Assembly: GCA_030549495.1 (NCBI GenBank)
Contig: JAUIRK010000043.1
Coordinates: forward strand, 1-64,000
DNA from: Nectonema munidae
Lineage: Eukaryota; Nematomorpha; Nectonematoida; Nectonematidae
DNA length: 64,000 bases
Direction of reading: 5' to 3'
Shown here: in pieces, positions 38,012-49,169 of the stretch
Layout: each line of letters begins with the position of its first letter
Numbering within the stretch: the stretch's first letter is position 1
Program-made: the position numbers and the translations under genes
The notes under the pieces: generated by a model
Databases searched by the model: none
Told to the model about the DNA's origin: nothing
Seen by the model: only the letters and a program-made list of their open reading frames with translations

Positions 38012-39163
38012 CAAAGATTATTCGTACTGAAAAGATGATGGGTACCTACCGTAAATTGTTACCACTGTAAACATTATTGGTACACCTAATAATTATTGAT
38101 ATCCCACAGAAGGATCATTAGTAGATATTAAGATAAATTTTAAACGAAAAGATATGATAATTTACATAATAAATGAATTAGCAAATTAGATTATCATCTA
38201 AATTAGTGGACAATATAAAATAAAAAATGAGAATAATTTATCGTTAATTATATAAAATCTTAATCAAAAGTAGATAGATGTGTTTATTAAATTAAAAATA
38301 AATTTGTACAAATCTAATGAAATCTTTTAAAACTTAATAATTAAAATTTTAAAGTAATACAATTAAGAAAAAAATTTTTAACTAAATAACTTAGTTTAAA
38401 GAAAATATACTATTAAAAACACCTTACATATTTAAAAATTATCTATAGTGGTTATCTTTTATAGAAATCAGAATATTAATTACTAATAAAATAAAAACAA
38501 GAACCCTGTTTTATTAAAAAATATAAATTTAAAATAGTAACAAACAAATGTATAATTTAGAATAAAAAATTACAGTAGTATTCAGTAGTTGAGCACACTC
38601 AAGACTAATTAAAGCTTCAGAAGGGTCTTTCTCAAGAATTTCTTTCTTTCTTTCTTTTTTCTCAAGAAATTTATTGAGAAGGGTAGGTATAAAATGAGTT
38701 GCAAAAGTATGAAGTGAAAAATTGTCCTTTATTTTTGTTAACTCGATGTCAATAATGTCCATGCGGACAAATTTATAAAATATTTAAAATATATTTCAAT
38801 TTTTCAAAAATATTTAGTAAAATTTTTAATTTCTTTAAAATTAAAAAGCATATTTCATTCTTTTTTGTTTTTAACAATGCTCTTTATTCAAAATATGAAT
38901 TAAAATATATATTACTAGAAATTGTAAGTTCTCTTGTATTTGATCATTATCACATAGCATACACTGTGTGAAAGACAGGTTTCAGTGATTGAAACCTAAC
39001 CAATTCCACTTTTGGGTTCAAACTATAAGGTTTGAACTGGCATTAAGTGGCTACGGATAATTGAAAGACTTTTTAACCCCCTTGAAATCCCGTTTTTTTC
39101 TTTTGTTCTCCCCCTTGTATGGGCTAATCACCCCTTTTAAATTCCCTATTTTTTACCGCCCAC
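38012..39163. repeat. AT-rich island inside the satellite, copy 2
   Basis: This is a near-identical second copy of the island at 7,961-9,105, offset by about 30,051 bp, and the flanking satellite on both sides is shared too. Differences seen by eye are a few substitutions, single-base indels and one extra CTTT unit near 38,640. The - strand holds an open frame of 77 codons (38,529-38,762) starting MDIIDIELTKIKD. The CTTT difference puts the same region of copy 1 out of frame, so the frame is not conserved between copies and I do not call it a gene. Both hairpins of copy 1 are present at 38,978-39,037. Confidence 0.9.
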
Positions 39164-40297
39164 TCTCTGACTGTGCCTGCCTGTGTTTAAGTGCTCCCTG
39201 TTTCTGCTTTCCTATTATTTAAGTCCTACCTGTGCTTAATGCTCCTTGTTTATGCCTTCCTGTGTTTGGGTGTTCCCTGTTTGTGCCTTCCTGTGTTTGA
39301 GTGCCCTCTGTTGGTGCTTGCCTGTGTTAAAGTGCTCCCTTTTTGTGCCTGAATCTATTTAAGTGCTCTCTGTTTGTGCTTGCATGTGTTTAAGTTTCCC
39401 TTGTTTGTGCCTCCCTGTGTTTAAGTTTTTCCTATGTGTGCTCCCTGTTTGAGCCTACCTGTGTTTGAGTGCTACTTGTTTGTGTTTGCCTGTGTTATAG
39501 TGCCCCATGTTTGAGTGCCTCCTGTGTTTGAATGCCCCTTGTTAGTGCTTACGTGTGTTAAAGTGGTCCCTTTTTGTGCCTGTCTCTGTTTAAGTGCTAC
39601 CTGTTTGTGCCTGCCTGTGTTTAATTCTACCTTGATTGTGCTTGCGTATGTTGGGTTCTCCCTGTTTGAGCTTGCCTGTGTTTAAGTGCTCCCTGTTTCT
39701 GCTTGCTTATTGTTTAAGTCCTACCTGTGTTTAAGTGCTCCTTGTTTGTGCCTAACCGTGTTTGGGTGATCCCTGTTGATTGAGTGCTCGTCATTTGTTC
39801 CTGCCTGTGTTTGAGTGCTCCCTGTTTTTGCCTGTATGTGCTTCCTGATTTTGCCTTCCTGTGTTTGAGTGGCCTCTGTTGGTGCTTGCCTGTGTTAAAG
39901 TGCTCCCTCTTTGTGCCTGAATCTGTTTAAGTGCTCCCTGTTTGTGCCTGCCTGTGTTTAAGTCAACCCTATTTGTGCCTTCGTGTGTTGGGTTCTCCCG
40001 GTTTGAGTGCCTGCTTGTGTTTAAGTGCTCCTTGTTTCTGCTTGACTATTGTTTAAGTCCTACCTGTGTTTAAGTGCTCCTTGTTTGTGCCTACCTGTGT
40101 TTAGGTGCTCCCTGTTGATAGAGTGCTCGTTGTTTGTTCCTGCCTGTGTTTGAGTGCTCCCTATTTTGCCTATGTGTGTTTGAGTGCCCTCTGTTCGTAC
40201 TTGCCTGTGTTTAAGTGTTCCCTTTTTGTGCCTAAATCTGTTTAAGTGCTTGCCTGTGGTTAAGTCCACACTGTTTGTGCCTGCCTATGTCGGGTGC
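39164..40297 (+). repeat. 31-bp satellite array, right block and array edge
   Basis: This last 1.1 kb of the satellite corresponds closely to 9,106-10,240, the sequence that follows AT island copy 1. The array ends inside a monomer, after CTATGTCGGGTGC, and the sequence becomes AT-rich at once with no transitional monomers. Confidence 0.95.
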
Positions 40298-41811
40298 ATT
40301 TGAAAATTTTGAATTTTCGATCAACCAAATAAAATACAGAATAAAATATTTTCCGATATTTTAGATACCAAATCGATAGTTTTTAATGCTCTTTTGAATG
40401 AGCCATCTCCAGTTTTCACACGATTTGTACTTCTCAAGTTATTTTAGCTCAAAATTTCAACATAGGAATTTCCTATATACCCAAAATTTGGCCAGTACTG
40501 TATATTTGAAAAAAAAATTTTTGCGTATGCTAAATATTATACATATCAGCTTAGTTTTTTGCGCTAATTCTAAAAATATCTTTGTTTTAGGTTTAAATGA
40601 CAAAAAAATAGTCACGTAAATATATAAATTTACATTCGTGAATCACAATTTTTGACGATGCCATAACTCAAATATATATTATATAACCCATAACTATTAT
40701 ATAAATACATTATTGAATTTCAAAATTTTAAAAACGTCTAAATTTCAAATTTAAAAATAATATTTAAATAATTTTAAATTTTAAAAACGTAAAAAAATTT
40801 AAAAAATGGAAAAATTCTAATTTAATTTAGAAAATTACTTGGGAAGTTGAGAAATATTTAATATCCTGTTTCAAATATATTCAGATAAATTGCAAAATTA
40901 TCTACATATATTAAAAATTGTCCGAAAGAAATGTCTTACCTAAATCTAAATATAATAGTGATAAAAGAATGACTTCCAAAAACAACGTGTTGTTGTTGTT
41001 CGTTACTCTTCAGATCTTTTTAAATACCTTTGATAAAAAACCTAGGTTTTAATGTTTTCTGGGGAACAATATCAAAACTATTTTTAATAGCATTGATGAT
41101 AGTATTTTGTTCTTTATTATTATATCTAATACTTGTAGATTATTTTCTTTAAGATTAATCTTAGAAACAATGCTTGACAATGTTAGTTTTGATATTAATA
41201 GAATTAACTATATGATCAACACTTTCAGCCGTCCCTCTCTCTTACTAACTATATTGGAATAAGTTTTGACACATTTATCTGGTTTTTTTAGTGCTTCATA
41301 ATTCGATAATAATAAAGACATTTTGTCTATGAAAACATCTTTCACATCTGATAAGATATCCTTAACAATACTCGCCTAACTTCCCCTATTTTGTTTAAAT
41401 AATGACCCTCTATATTTTTTAAGGCTGTAACCAAATCACTATTATAAATAGAATCATTCGGCTTAGCACGTTTAGCAGTTGGACAATCTACGATACAAAT
41501 AAAATTAAAGTAAACAAAATTAAAAAGGAATGTAAAAAAATAGAATGAGTTAATAACTATTAAAAGGTTAATTAAAGGTCAGGAAACACAATCAATTCAG
41601 CAATTTTTTTCAATCTTTTGTTGTATATAAGTGTAAAAAAAATTTAGGAAAATATATCGAAAAAATATAATGGAAAACATCTCATCGAAAATGTCTAGTT
41701 TAAAAAATCGAAAACATAATTGCCAAAGAAATTATAATGGTAAAATTATTACGCTAATTCTAACCCTAACCATGAAATTCAAGTATAAAAAGTTAAATTT
41801 TTATTTTCAAG
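40298..41811. other. AT-rich spacer, no recognisable gene
   Basis: This is low-complexity AT-rich DNA bordering the satellite. Short open frames occur, but none has a recognisable domain. The - strand of about 41,080-41,490 has somewhat coding-like composition interrupted by stops (for example a DCPTAKRAKPNDS stretch). I cannot assign it, and it may be a transposon relic. Confidence 0.6.
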
Positions 41812-41873
41812 GTACATGGGGGGCGGGGGGGGGGGGGCACGGCCCCTCAGGCCCCAGCTTAGCTACGCCTCTG
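41812..41873 (-). mobile_element. TE terminus, hAT-like (CAGAGGCGTAGCT...)
   Basis: Read on the - strand from 41,873, the sequence starts CAGAGGCGTAGCTAAGC and runs into a G/C-rich stretch with a long G tract on the + strand. CAG-initiated ends of the type CAGnGGCGTAGC are common in hAT-like and MITE elements. The other end is not visible, so the element is truncated or rearranged. It abuts the transposase-like relic that starts at 41,874. Confidence 0.45.
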
Positions 41874-42975
41874 GGTAAGATTATTGCTGACACAGTTTTG
41901 AAAGTACTTAAAGATTGGCCTTTTTGCTTACCATGGATTGCTGGATTGTGTTTTGATACAACAGCCGTAAACTCTGGAGTTAATAAAGGAGCTTGTCCAT
42001 TTATTCAAAACCAAATTGATCATCCTTTGCTTTTTTTTCCTTGTCGACATCATATTCATAAACAACGGCTCCTTTTATTGGAATTTTCGAAAGATTTAAA
42101 TTAAAATGGTCTCCTATATCAGTTGATTCTTATAAATCTTTTGAAACCCAAGTTGAGCAAGATTCTCTTGATCTATGAGTTTCACAAAAATAAAACCAGA
42201 AATTAGGGAATTTTTGAAAAATGAACATAAAAAAAGCAACCTCATGATGATTATTTAGAATTATTAAAACTAAGCCTTGCGTTTCTAGGAGGGATGAATT
42301 ATAAAATAAAATAACCTGGAGCTTACAACAGAGCTCGCTGGATGGGAAAGTGTATATACTGTCTTAAAATATTTTTATTTCGAGAATTGTTTGATTTAAC
42401 ACAATATGAAGAAAATAGTCTGAGAAGAATATGCATTTTCATTGTTTCAGTTTACGTAGAAGCTTGGTTTAACTCTCCACATGCTGTGAATGCTCCAATT
42501 AATGATCTTAATCTTCTTTGTACACTTGAAGACTATCAGAAAATTGATTATAAAATCGCGACAACTGCCATAAAAAGTTTAAGAGGCATCTATGGTATCT
42601 CAGCGAAAACCTTTCACCTCTAGCTTATTTTTCCACTCTTATCACATCTGAGAAAAAGAAATTGATGTTAAATAATCTTTTGAATAAGAAACCTTCAAAA
42701 TATAATCTGAAACGCTTTGAAGCAAATGAATTTCATTCAAAAATTTTCAAATTGAAGATCTTTTGAGCAAGCAGTCCATGTCTTTTTTCTTTTCGTTGAA
42801 AATTTCTCCCCCATTTTCAGCGTCAAAGGAATTAAGCGACGTTAACGATACTACCACTCATTTAAAAGTTGTGAATCATTTGTGTGAGCGAGTAGTTTCG
42901 TTAGTCACAACTTTTAATTCTTCTATTACAAAAAAAAGAAGAAGACAAACAAGCCCTTTTTTAAACGCTTGAGTA
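41874..42975 (+). pseudogene. hAT-like transposase relic (DTTAxNxG / CRHH / ARWM family)
   Basis: Several + strand frames together resemble one transposase-like protein. In order I see KIIADTVLKVLKDWP, FDTTAVNSGVNKGAC (near 41,950), CRHHIH (near 42,045), PGAYNRARWMGKCIYCLK (near 42,340), APINDLNLL, and a C-terminal part with VVNHLCERVVSL (near 42,870). An Asp followed by Asn-x-Gly and a later Cys-x2-His is the layout of hAT catalytic regions, and the ARWM block recurs in repetitive uncharacterised proteins of many invertebrates, as far as I recall. The copy has several frame changes and in-frame stops and begins exactly at a foreign TE end, so it is dead and 5'-truncated. Family assignment is by motif recall only. 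Confidence 0.6.
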
Positions 42976-43241
42976 TAACAGAAAACCAATAGCTTCAAAA
43001 AAAAAGTAATTTTGTGTAATTTTTGTTTTTTTGAAAAATAAATTTGATGTTTTTATGTTTGTTTATTGTTTATAACAGAAAATTTTGTTTTTTATCGAAA
43101 ATATATTTTTCAAAATTTTTTGGCTCGTTTGAGGTGTGAGAAAACTCTTGTTAAAAAGAATGATATTCGGCACAATTTCTGATTATTGATAAGAGAATTG
43201 ATTTAACATGTGCCTAAAACTTCTCTTTTTTGGGACAACCT
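42976..43241. mobile_element. AT-rich spacer ending in a mariner-like terminus
   Basis: Read on the - strand from 43,241, the sequence starts TTAGGTTGTCCCAAAAAAG and is flanked by TA, as expected for a mariner/Tc1 end and its TA target site. No partner terminus and no transposase was found to the left. The remaining sequence is AT-rich and featureless, so a MITE or a truncated copy is possible. Confidence 0.35.
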
Positions 43242-43245
43242 AATA

Positions 43246-43645
43246 TATACTCATTTTCAAGTATATTGAACACGATAGTCACGTTTATTTTTTTTAAAAT
43301 TAACCAAATCTGTCAAAAAATTGATTGATATATGTCAGATCAACTGAAAAAATATAATTTTAGATTCAGTGCTTATACAAAGTTTTTTTTACACATATAT
43401 ACCCATTTTTATGTAAGCTGAATAAGCAGGTCACGTTTATTTTTTTAAAAAACCATTCAAACCTATCAAAAAATTGATTGATATGACTCAACTTAGAACC
43501 TTTTAGTTTAAGTTTTCTATATATATACACCCGTTTTCATATATGCTTAATACAATGGTCACGTAATTTTTTTAAAAAATCAATCAAACCTTGTCAAAAA
43601 ATTGATTGAGATATGAGAGCCCAACTGAAAAAATTAACTCTTTTT
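43246..43645 (+). repeat. Three tandem copies of a ~130-150-bp unit
   Basis: Three imperfect copies share, in order, a stretch like ACCCATTTTCATATA, a GTCACGT block (near 43,278, 43,430 and 43,558), a T/A-rich run, and the block TCAAAAAATTGATTGA. The copies differ by substitutions and small indels. No gene is present. Confidence 0.75.
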
Positions 43646-43837
43646 TAATTAGTTTTTGATTAATTTGGGACTTTTTTAAAATCGTGGTATGTTTGCGGTC
43701 AGATATATTGTACTGATTTTTGAACGATTAGTTTTCATGCTATTCTCCAATGACTATATTCAAATTTTTAGTCATTTCACAAATGAATTTATTTCTCTTT
43801 GAAGTTTAGATTTTATTTGAAATCTATAATAAAACAA

Positions 43838-44520
43838 ATTTTTTCAGTATCAAAATTTCCAATGAGGATATAGATAGAGAATTTTTATCAATTCATAGTT
43901 ATGTAGTATTTTCAAAATCAAAAGGAAAGAAAAGTTTATTAGTTTTGACTTCCAGAACCCCCATAATTACAGTAGATGAAAAAAGTAAACCTGCAATTTT
44001 AAACAGTACGATTTTTCCAATGGTGGAACGGATATAGTCGATCAGAGAATAAGAAATTATTCCACAAATAAGAAAACAAAAAAATGGACAGTAGCCGCTA
44101 TTTCTTATCTATCAGATACGGCAAGAGTAAATGCAGGTATTATTTTTGCTTTTAATAATGAGAAAAACCCAAGAAATGTAAATTGATTAAGCTTAGGAGT
44201 AGAACTTGCAAAAAATTTGATTCTCTCATATCTTTATTCAAAGAAAAAATAGGTCTTCAAAGCGAAATTTTGCGTAAAATTGATAATTCCATATTTATTA
44301 TAACATGTGAGCCGGTTCAAAAATCAATAGCTTCTTTGCCCGAGTGAACTGTTAGACGTATGTGGCAGGTATGCCTTGAGGAAGTTTAAGGAACCGAGCA
44401 CAAGAAAAGAAAAGATGCTCTTTCTAAAACATCGTCTGTTTGTAATGTATGCGGTAAATAAAATAGCAAATTTTATACAGAAAACTTATGTTGAGGTGAA
44501 AATATTTATCATTTTAGGGA
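43838..44520 (+). pseudogene. piggyBac transposase C-terminal relic
   Basis: The + strand encodes pieces of a piggyBac-type DDE transposase C-terminus. A KGKKSLLVLTSRTP strand precedes the hallmark NGGTDIVDQ (from 44,019), equivalent to the KGGVDxxDQ motif that carries the last catalytic Asp region of piggyBac. It is followed by RNYSTNKKTKKW and ARVNAGIIF, matching the family's conserved helices, and by SLGVELAKNLI. A CNVCGK stretch near 44,440 looks like the start of the Cys-rich C-terminal zinc-binding domain. At least one frame change and several stops interrupt it, and the N-terminal two thirds are missing. This is an old, immobile copy. Confidence 0.75.
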
Positions 44521-45230
44521 AACGATAGGACAACCAAATGATTAGATATAAAAAAACGATCAAATTTTTATTATAAATAAATTTTGTTTCAAATTTATCA
44601 TATTCATTCATTTGTATATTGTATGATTATACGTATAAAACTTCCTCAAAACGGTCAAACACGAAACTTATTTAAATTGACCGATTCAGCTTGTTTCGAG
44701 ATATTGTAGAGTGAATGGTAAAAACGAACTGTCTTTTTCCTTCAAATAAAAATATGCGCATCAAAATATGTCTCTATAGAGTCCTTGTTTTGTATTTAAT
44801 TAATTTCATTAAAAAAAATCACCTCATTGAATTCGGTATAAAATCTCGTTTTTAGTTCTATATCATTTTCAGTTATATTTTCTTTTTTTGCAATTTTGTT
44901 TTTCCTACTTATAATTCTATTTGTTCTGTGACAAAATAAATTACATATATAGCTACGTATAACTATTTAATCATGAAATCCTTTATTTCAGTTAAAGTGA
45001 CATATGTCAATCATTTTTTGACAGGTATGATTAATTTTTATAAAAAATAAACATCACTCTTGGATTCAGCCTACTTGAAAATGGGTACATATGTGTAACA
45101 CACCTGATTTGCAAATCTGATTAACGCTTACAAGTATTTTCAAATTCTAAATCCAAAAACATTCTATAATTGTTATTGGCATTATTGATTTGTTATAAAA
45201 TTGTTTGTATTTCATGTAAAATTTGAATGA
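44521..45230. other. AT-rich spacer, nothing recognised
   Basis: This stretch is AT-rich DNA without an open frame of interest, tandem repeat or recognisable element end. It separates the piggyBac relic from the hAT relic to its right. Confidence 0.6.
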
Positions 45231-45470
45231 ATGTTCTCGAAGTCAGATTTTAGAAATAAACCGCAAAATTTCATTTCGAATCCACTGCTGACTTCTACAA
45301 GAAATTATTTTCAAGGGGAAATAATGCAAACTGATGATGTCATTAAACGTCATTTGAGAACAAGATTTCGTGACGACAAACTGGATGATGTCTTGTTCCT
45401 GTCATCGACAAATATTTCACCTGATGTAGGGAAATTATTGCATAATAAGCAGAAAGATGTGTCTCATTAA
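45231..45470 (+). pseudogene. hAT transposase C-terminal fragment
   Basis: A 79-codon frame ends with the sequence FLSSTNISPDVGKLL and then HNKQKDVSH just before the stop. This resembles the extreme C-terminus of hAT transposases of the ZBED/GTF2IRD2 type, which often end in a PDxxKL...KQxQxSH pattern. The dimerisation block that should precede it is not recognisable, so the copy is heavily truncated. A hAT-style terminal repeat follows about 350 bp downstream in the right orientation, supporting the call. Confidence 0.5.
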
Positions 45471-45789
45471 ATCATTTGCCATTTCTAACTTCATTTTGTT
45501 TGTAACAAAGAATTTGCTTTTTTTATTTTTGTTGATTGTGATAGTAATTATTTTTGTTATTCCTCCAGTAAAATAAGAAATTTCCTTTTTTGTTGTTAAA
45601 TGTATTTGTAGTTTATTTCTTTTTTTGTTATTCCTGTGGTTATGTATGTAAGGCGCATTAAACAACCTACAGACATATTACTTGCTTTCTTTGAACACCC
45701 AGAAAATTTATTTACATATTTAATAAAATGGTTCTCCTCCATGAAACTGCATAACTGTTTGGCCCTCCTTCATCAAATTACATTGCTCT

Positions 45790-45824
45790 ATGGCCCTCAC
45801 TCCCCATAAGGTTGCGGACCCCTG
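45790..45824 (-). mobile_element. hAT terminal inverted repeat (CAGGGGTCCGCAACC)
   Basis: On the - strand from 45,824 the sequence reads CAGGGGTCCGCAACCTTATG, a close match to the common CAGGGGTCnnCAACC termini of hAT elements. It lies downstream of the hAT C-terminal fragment at 45,231-45,470 and is probably the 3' end of the same element. The adjacent GTTTAAAA could be an 8-bp target duplication, but the opposite terminus was not found. Confidence 0.65.
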
Positions 45825-48505
45825 GTTTAAAACCATCATCCAATTATAAAGGCTTAAACCATGTACATCTTGTTTCCCGTATACACAGTACTCCTAATTT
45901 CTTTCTTTTCATAAGAGCATCCAATTATCTTCCCTTTTCCCTCATCGTTTTGATATTCCGAGTTCCTACTCGCAATGCTCTTATCGATATTATATTTTTC
46001 TTTAGCCCTGGCCGCCATTAACTGGTTAGCCTTCGATTATTTTCTAAAAAGATCCTTCAAAATTCAGACGCGTTGTTTTTAGGGAACACACTGGCATGAT
46101 ATGATGATTGTTGCTATACTTGTTGTTGGCCATAAGAGGAAAGGTATGGCGAATTTTTTTACAGTCGCATGCCCTTTCTGTCGTTAATCCCCACCATAGG
46201 CCCGAGCTTTTAAAGGCATTATATTTGGCGATTTGACTCTTTTAATGACTCGTTTAACGCAAGGCATTACAAAGATTGGAATTGAATCAAACAATGATGC
46301 AAAAATGTTCCTTTCAAAGGGTATTTTTACAATCTTATTCCCTATAGCTTTTAACGATAAAAGAATTTATCCGAAGAGACGAGCAAATTTTAACCAGGAT
46401 GATACCGACATAATTCAGGTTGGATATTTTTATAATAACGGTATTATAGATAAAAAATTGCAATTGCCAACATTTAGATGATGTGTAAAATAATATACTT
46501 CGATTTGATGATGTTTAAATGAAGATTGTCCAGGATGATACGGACCCCCAACTTGGGGATAAGATGTAGGCAAAGAAAAAGAAATGAAGAAGGTTTGAAA
46601 GGAACAATTAATAACTTATAAATAGATTTATATTTATAGACGAATGTCCATTTTTTTTCTATTTAAAAAGTAGAAAAATGCCATCAACAAAGTGTGTGGC
46701 AGTAAATTATAGGAACGATTGTGATAATGTCATTGATGAAGCGAATGAAATGAAAGGATCTTAAAAGAGAGCCTTAAGAAACCCTAGAATTGAAAGATTT
46801 TTTGAAGATGATATTAGAATCTGAAGTATATTAGCATGAAATCAATAAAGCCAAACCTAAATTGTTGAGCAAAAATGATTTCTATTCAGTTTAAAGAAAA
46901 GTAGCTTGAAATTACCTGAATAACTTTGAAGAAATCTATGAGAGCGCAGAAAGAACGCTAAAAGCATAGTTTTCTCAAATATCTGAGAGAAATATGAGAG
47001 TAAAATGTAATGCAACCTGTTTCCCAGAGATGAAAGAAAACCTCTCAACAAAAATAATCAACCTTTTGAAGTCAAGTCTCAAGTTTAGAATTCTCGACCT
47101 CTACATATTGAATAATTAAAAACCTCAAATTTTCAAACGTAAGTGTAAGAATTTTTTTAAGTGATATATATGTATAGTTGAATTTTATCTGTTTTCCTTT
47201 ATTTTACTGAATTTCGTAATGAGATGTTGGCACTTTCGTTTTTCTGGTTTTCACTATTCCTCTTTTCTTTCAACCATACTCGTATTTCCTCACATGATGC
47301 TTTATCTTGCTTTCAAAGACTATTTTTAAATTCAATGAAGCATACTGGTGTTAAAGTAAGGTAGTTAAAGATTCGTTGGTAAAAATTGTAATCTTTTTTC
47401 AAAAAGAATGTATAAATATGCTTTTAAATATATAAAATATATGCTACACGTATTATTTTAAAAAAGTTTCATTTGGGATTTTTTTTCCGCATCTTTAAAA
47501 TTTTGTTTTAACTCTCTTCAAACATTGTTCATATTTCAATTAATAAAAGTGTAAATAAAAGTATTTTCAAAATAATTACTTTTCATCGATAAAAATTTTT
47601 ACAATACCCTTTACATTCTTTCTTGATATTCTTATCATTTCTAATTCAATCCATAAGATAAAACTATTAAAATTTTAATTCAGATTAAATATAGTTCTTT
47701 ATTCTTTTGAGACAAGGAAAAGGTTGGGAGTTGCAAATTTTCATAAGAATATTCTCAAAGCGATATAAATATTTGAATATACTATCTTCTGATCATTTCT
47801 TTCAAAAATAAACTTGCATAATTCATAAACATTTTGAATTTAATGCCATTCACTTCTGTTACAAAAGCTACGACACTGGCTATTTCTAGGATTCATGAAT
47901 GCCCTTCCTATAATGATGAATTGTTTCAATTTAAAAATTGAAATATGTGAGCTTAGTAGTTTCTCTCATCCGTCACTTGAGTGTTGTGCTCATAGGAAGG
48001 TTATCCCATATCCATCTTTTCGAATGGCATGGTCTTTCCGAAAATCTAATTGCAGGATCTACAATATATAGGATTTTAGAAAATGTGAGCCAATTTCATT
48101 TTTTGAGTTTTTTAATTAAAAAAAAACTTCAAGAGGATTGACAAGGGAGACAACTCCTCATAATTTTTAGCGACTATCTTCCCAAATCTCAAAACGATGA
48201 CGATTTGCTGACTCATAATATCCTTCACTATATTCAATTAAAGATTACTACCATGTTCTGAGATTTTCCTGTGTATTTAATGTGATATATTAAAAATGAG
48301 AAAAAACTGTACAAAAACTTTTGTTTTTTTGTTAAGGAATGAAAATTTCTATCGATCCCCACTTATTTTTGATTATTATGAAGTATTAAAGTATTCAAAG
48401 TTATATAATCAGGTTTAACTAAAAATAAACATATGTTAATAAATATATATCTAATATATAAAAGTTTTATAGTAGATCTTATGATTTGATTAAAATACAT
48501 CATCT
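45825..48505. other. AT-rich intergenic stretch with minor unassigned frames
   Basis: No recognisable gene is present in about 2.7 kb. A frame of 82 codons at 46,233-46,481 (starting at a TTG or ATG-like codon inside TTTGACTC) and one of 67 codons at 47,938-48,141 have no domain I know. A short coding-like start MPSTKCVAVNYRN near 46,679 breaks off within 30 codons. The rest is AT-rich filler. Confidence 0.6.
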
Positions 48506-49110
48506 CAAAGGCGGGCTTAAGTGGGGGGAGGGGCAATTGCCCCTCGCAGCCAGACCTAGGGAGCGCCATTTCATTGCCACTGACGTCAACGCAGCAGAGC
48601 TTGAGATGGAAATTGAGGACATTTAAATGTTTTTGAAACCTCGGAAGGAAAAACCCATAAACGCTATTGAGTTACTTGTTTTCGTGTCCTTGCACCCAGG
48701 ACTCTGTCCGAATTTACAAGTGGCTCTGAGGATCATGCTGACAATTGGAACTTCTATTGCATCCTGTGAAAGGTCAGTCCTACCTAAGGAGCACTATTGG
48801 GCAAGCCCGCCTCCAAAGTCTGCCTCTTATGAGGATTGAGAAAGAAGTTCTCGATTTGTTGATTTTGACGAAGTCATCGATAATTTTGCTGGTGTTAAAA
48901 CACGAAAAATGAACATCTAATGGAGTCTGTCTTCGACTCAGTCAGTATATATTTGAATTATGTGGCTTAATAAAAATGTGAGCATTTTTTTCTAAATCAC
49001 TTTTTAAGTCAGAATGGGGTAGGGATGAGTGAGAAAAGAAAGAGCAAGGGGTGAGGGGCTCCATTCAGGACCTTTGCCCTGGGGCGCCACAATCCCTTAA
49101 TACGGCCCTG
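48506..49110 (+). mobile_element. Short hAT element with decayed transposase 3' end
   Basis: A segment of about 605 bp is bounded by CAAAGGCGGGCTTAAG on the left and, read inward from the right on the - strand, CAGGGCCGTATTAAGGG. The two ends are similar to each other and hAT-like. Between them the + strand encodes a hAT C-terminus of the ZMYM1/zinc-finger-MYM-like type: LCPNLQVALRIMLTI, then GTSIASCERS (near 48,770; the usual motif is VxVASxERSFS), and further on LDFDEVIDNF-like and KTRKMNI blocks. The coding is broken by stops and a frame change, and the N-terminal part is absent. No convincing 8-bp target duplication is seen. It is an internally deleted, inactive copy. Confidence 0.65.
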
Positions 49111-49169
49111 GAGAGACAGAATTTATAGAGAGTGAAAAAAATACCACAAAAATTCAAAAAGAAAGAAAA

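Noticed and set aside
1-40297. Dozens of Cys/Leu-rich (+) and Gln/Lys/Thr-rich (-) open frames of 60-144 codons
   Set aside because: They are all translations of the 31-bp satellite, overlap on both strands, shift frame at each monomer and recur with the array. No start context, domain or conserved length.
1-40297. CRISPR-like or telomeric repeat
   Set aside because: Monomers are joined head to tail without unique spacers, and the unit is 31 bp rather than a telomeric 5-7-bp motif. The setting is eukaryotic.
41670-41811. Upstream part of the frame beginning MENISSKMSS before the G-rich tract
   Set aside because: It is joined to the transposase-like part only by reading through a TE terminus and a G tract, so it is not a real N-terminus.
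45435-45665. 76-codon - strand frame rich in Lys, Asn and Ile
   Set aside because: Composition matches random AT-rich DNA, it overlaps the hAT fragment, and no domain is seen.
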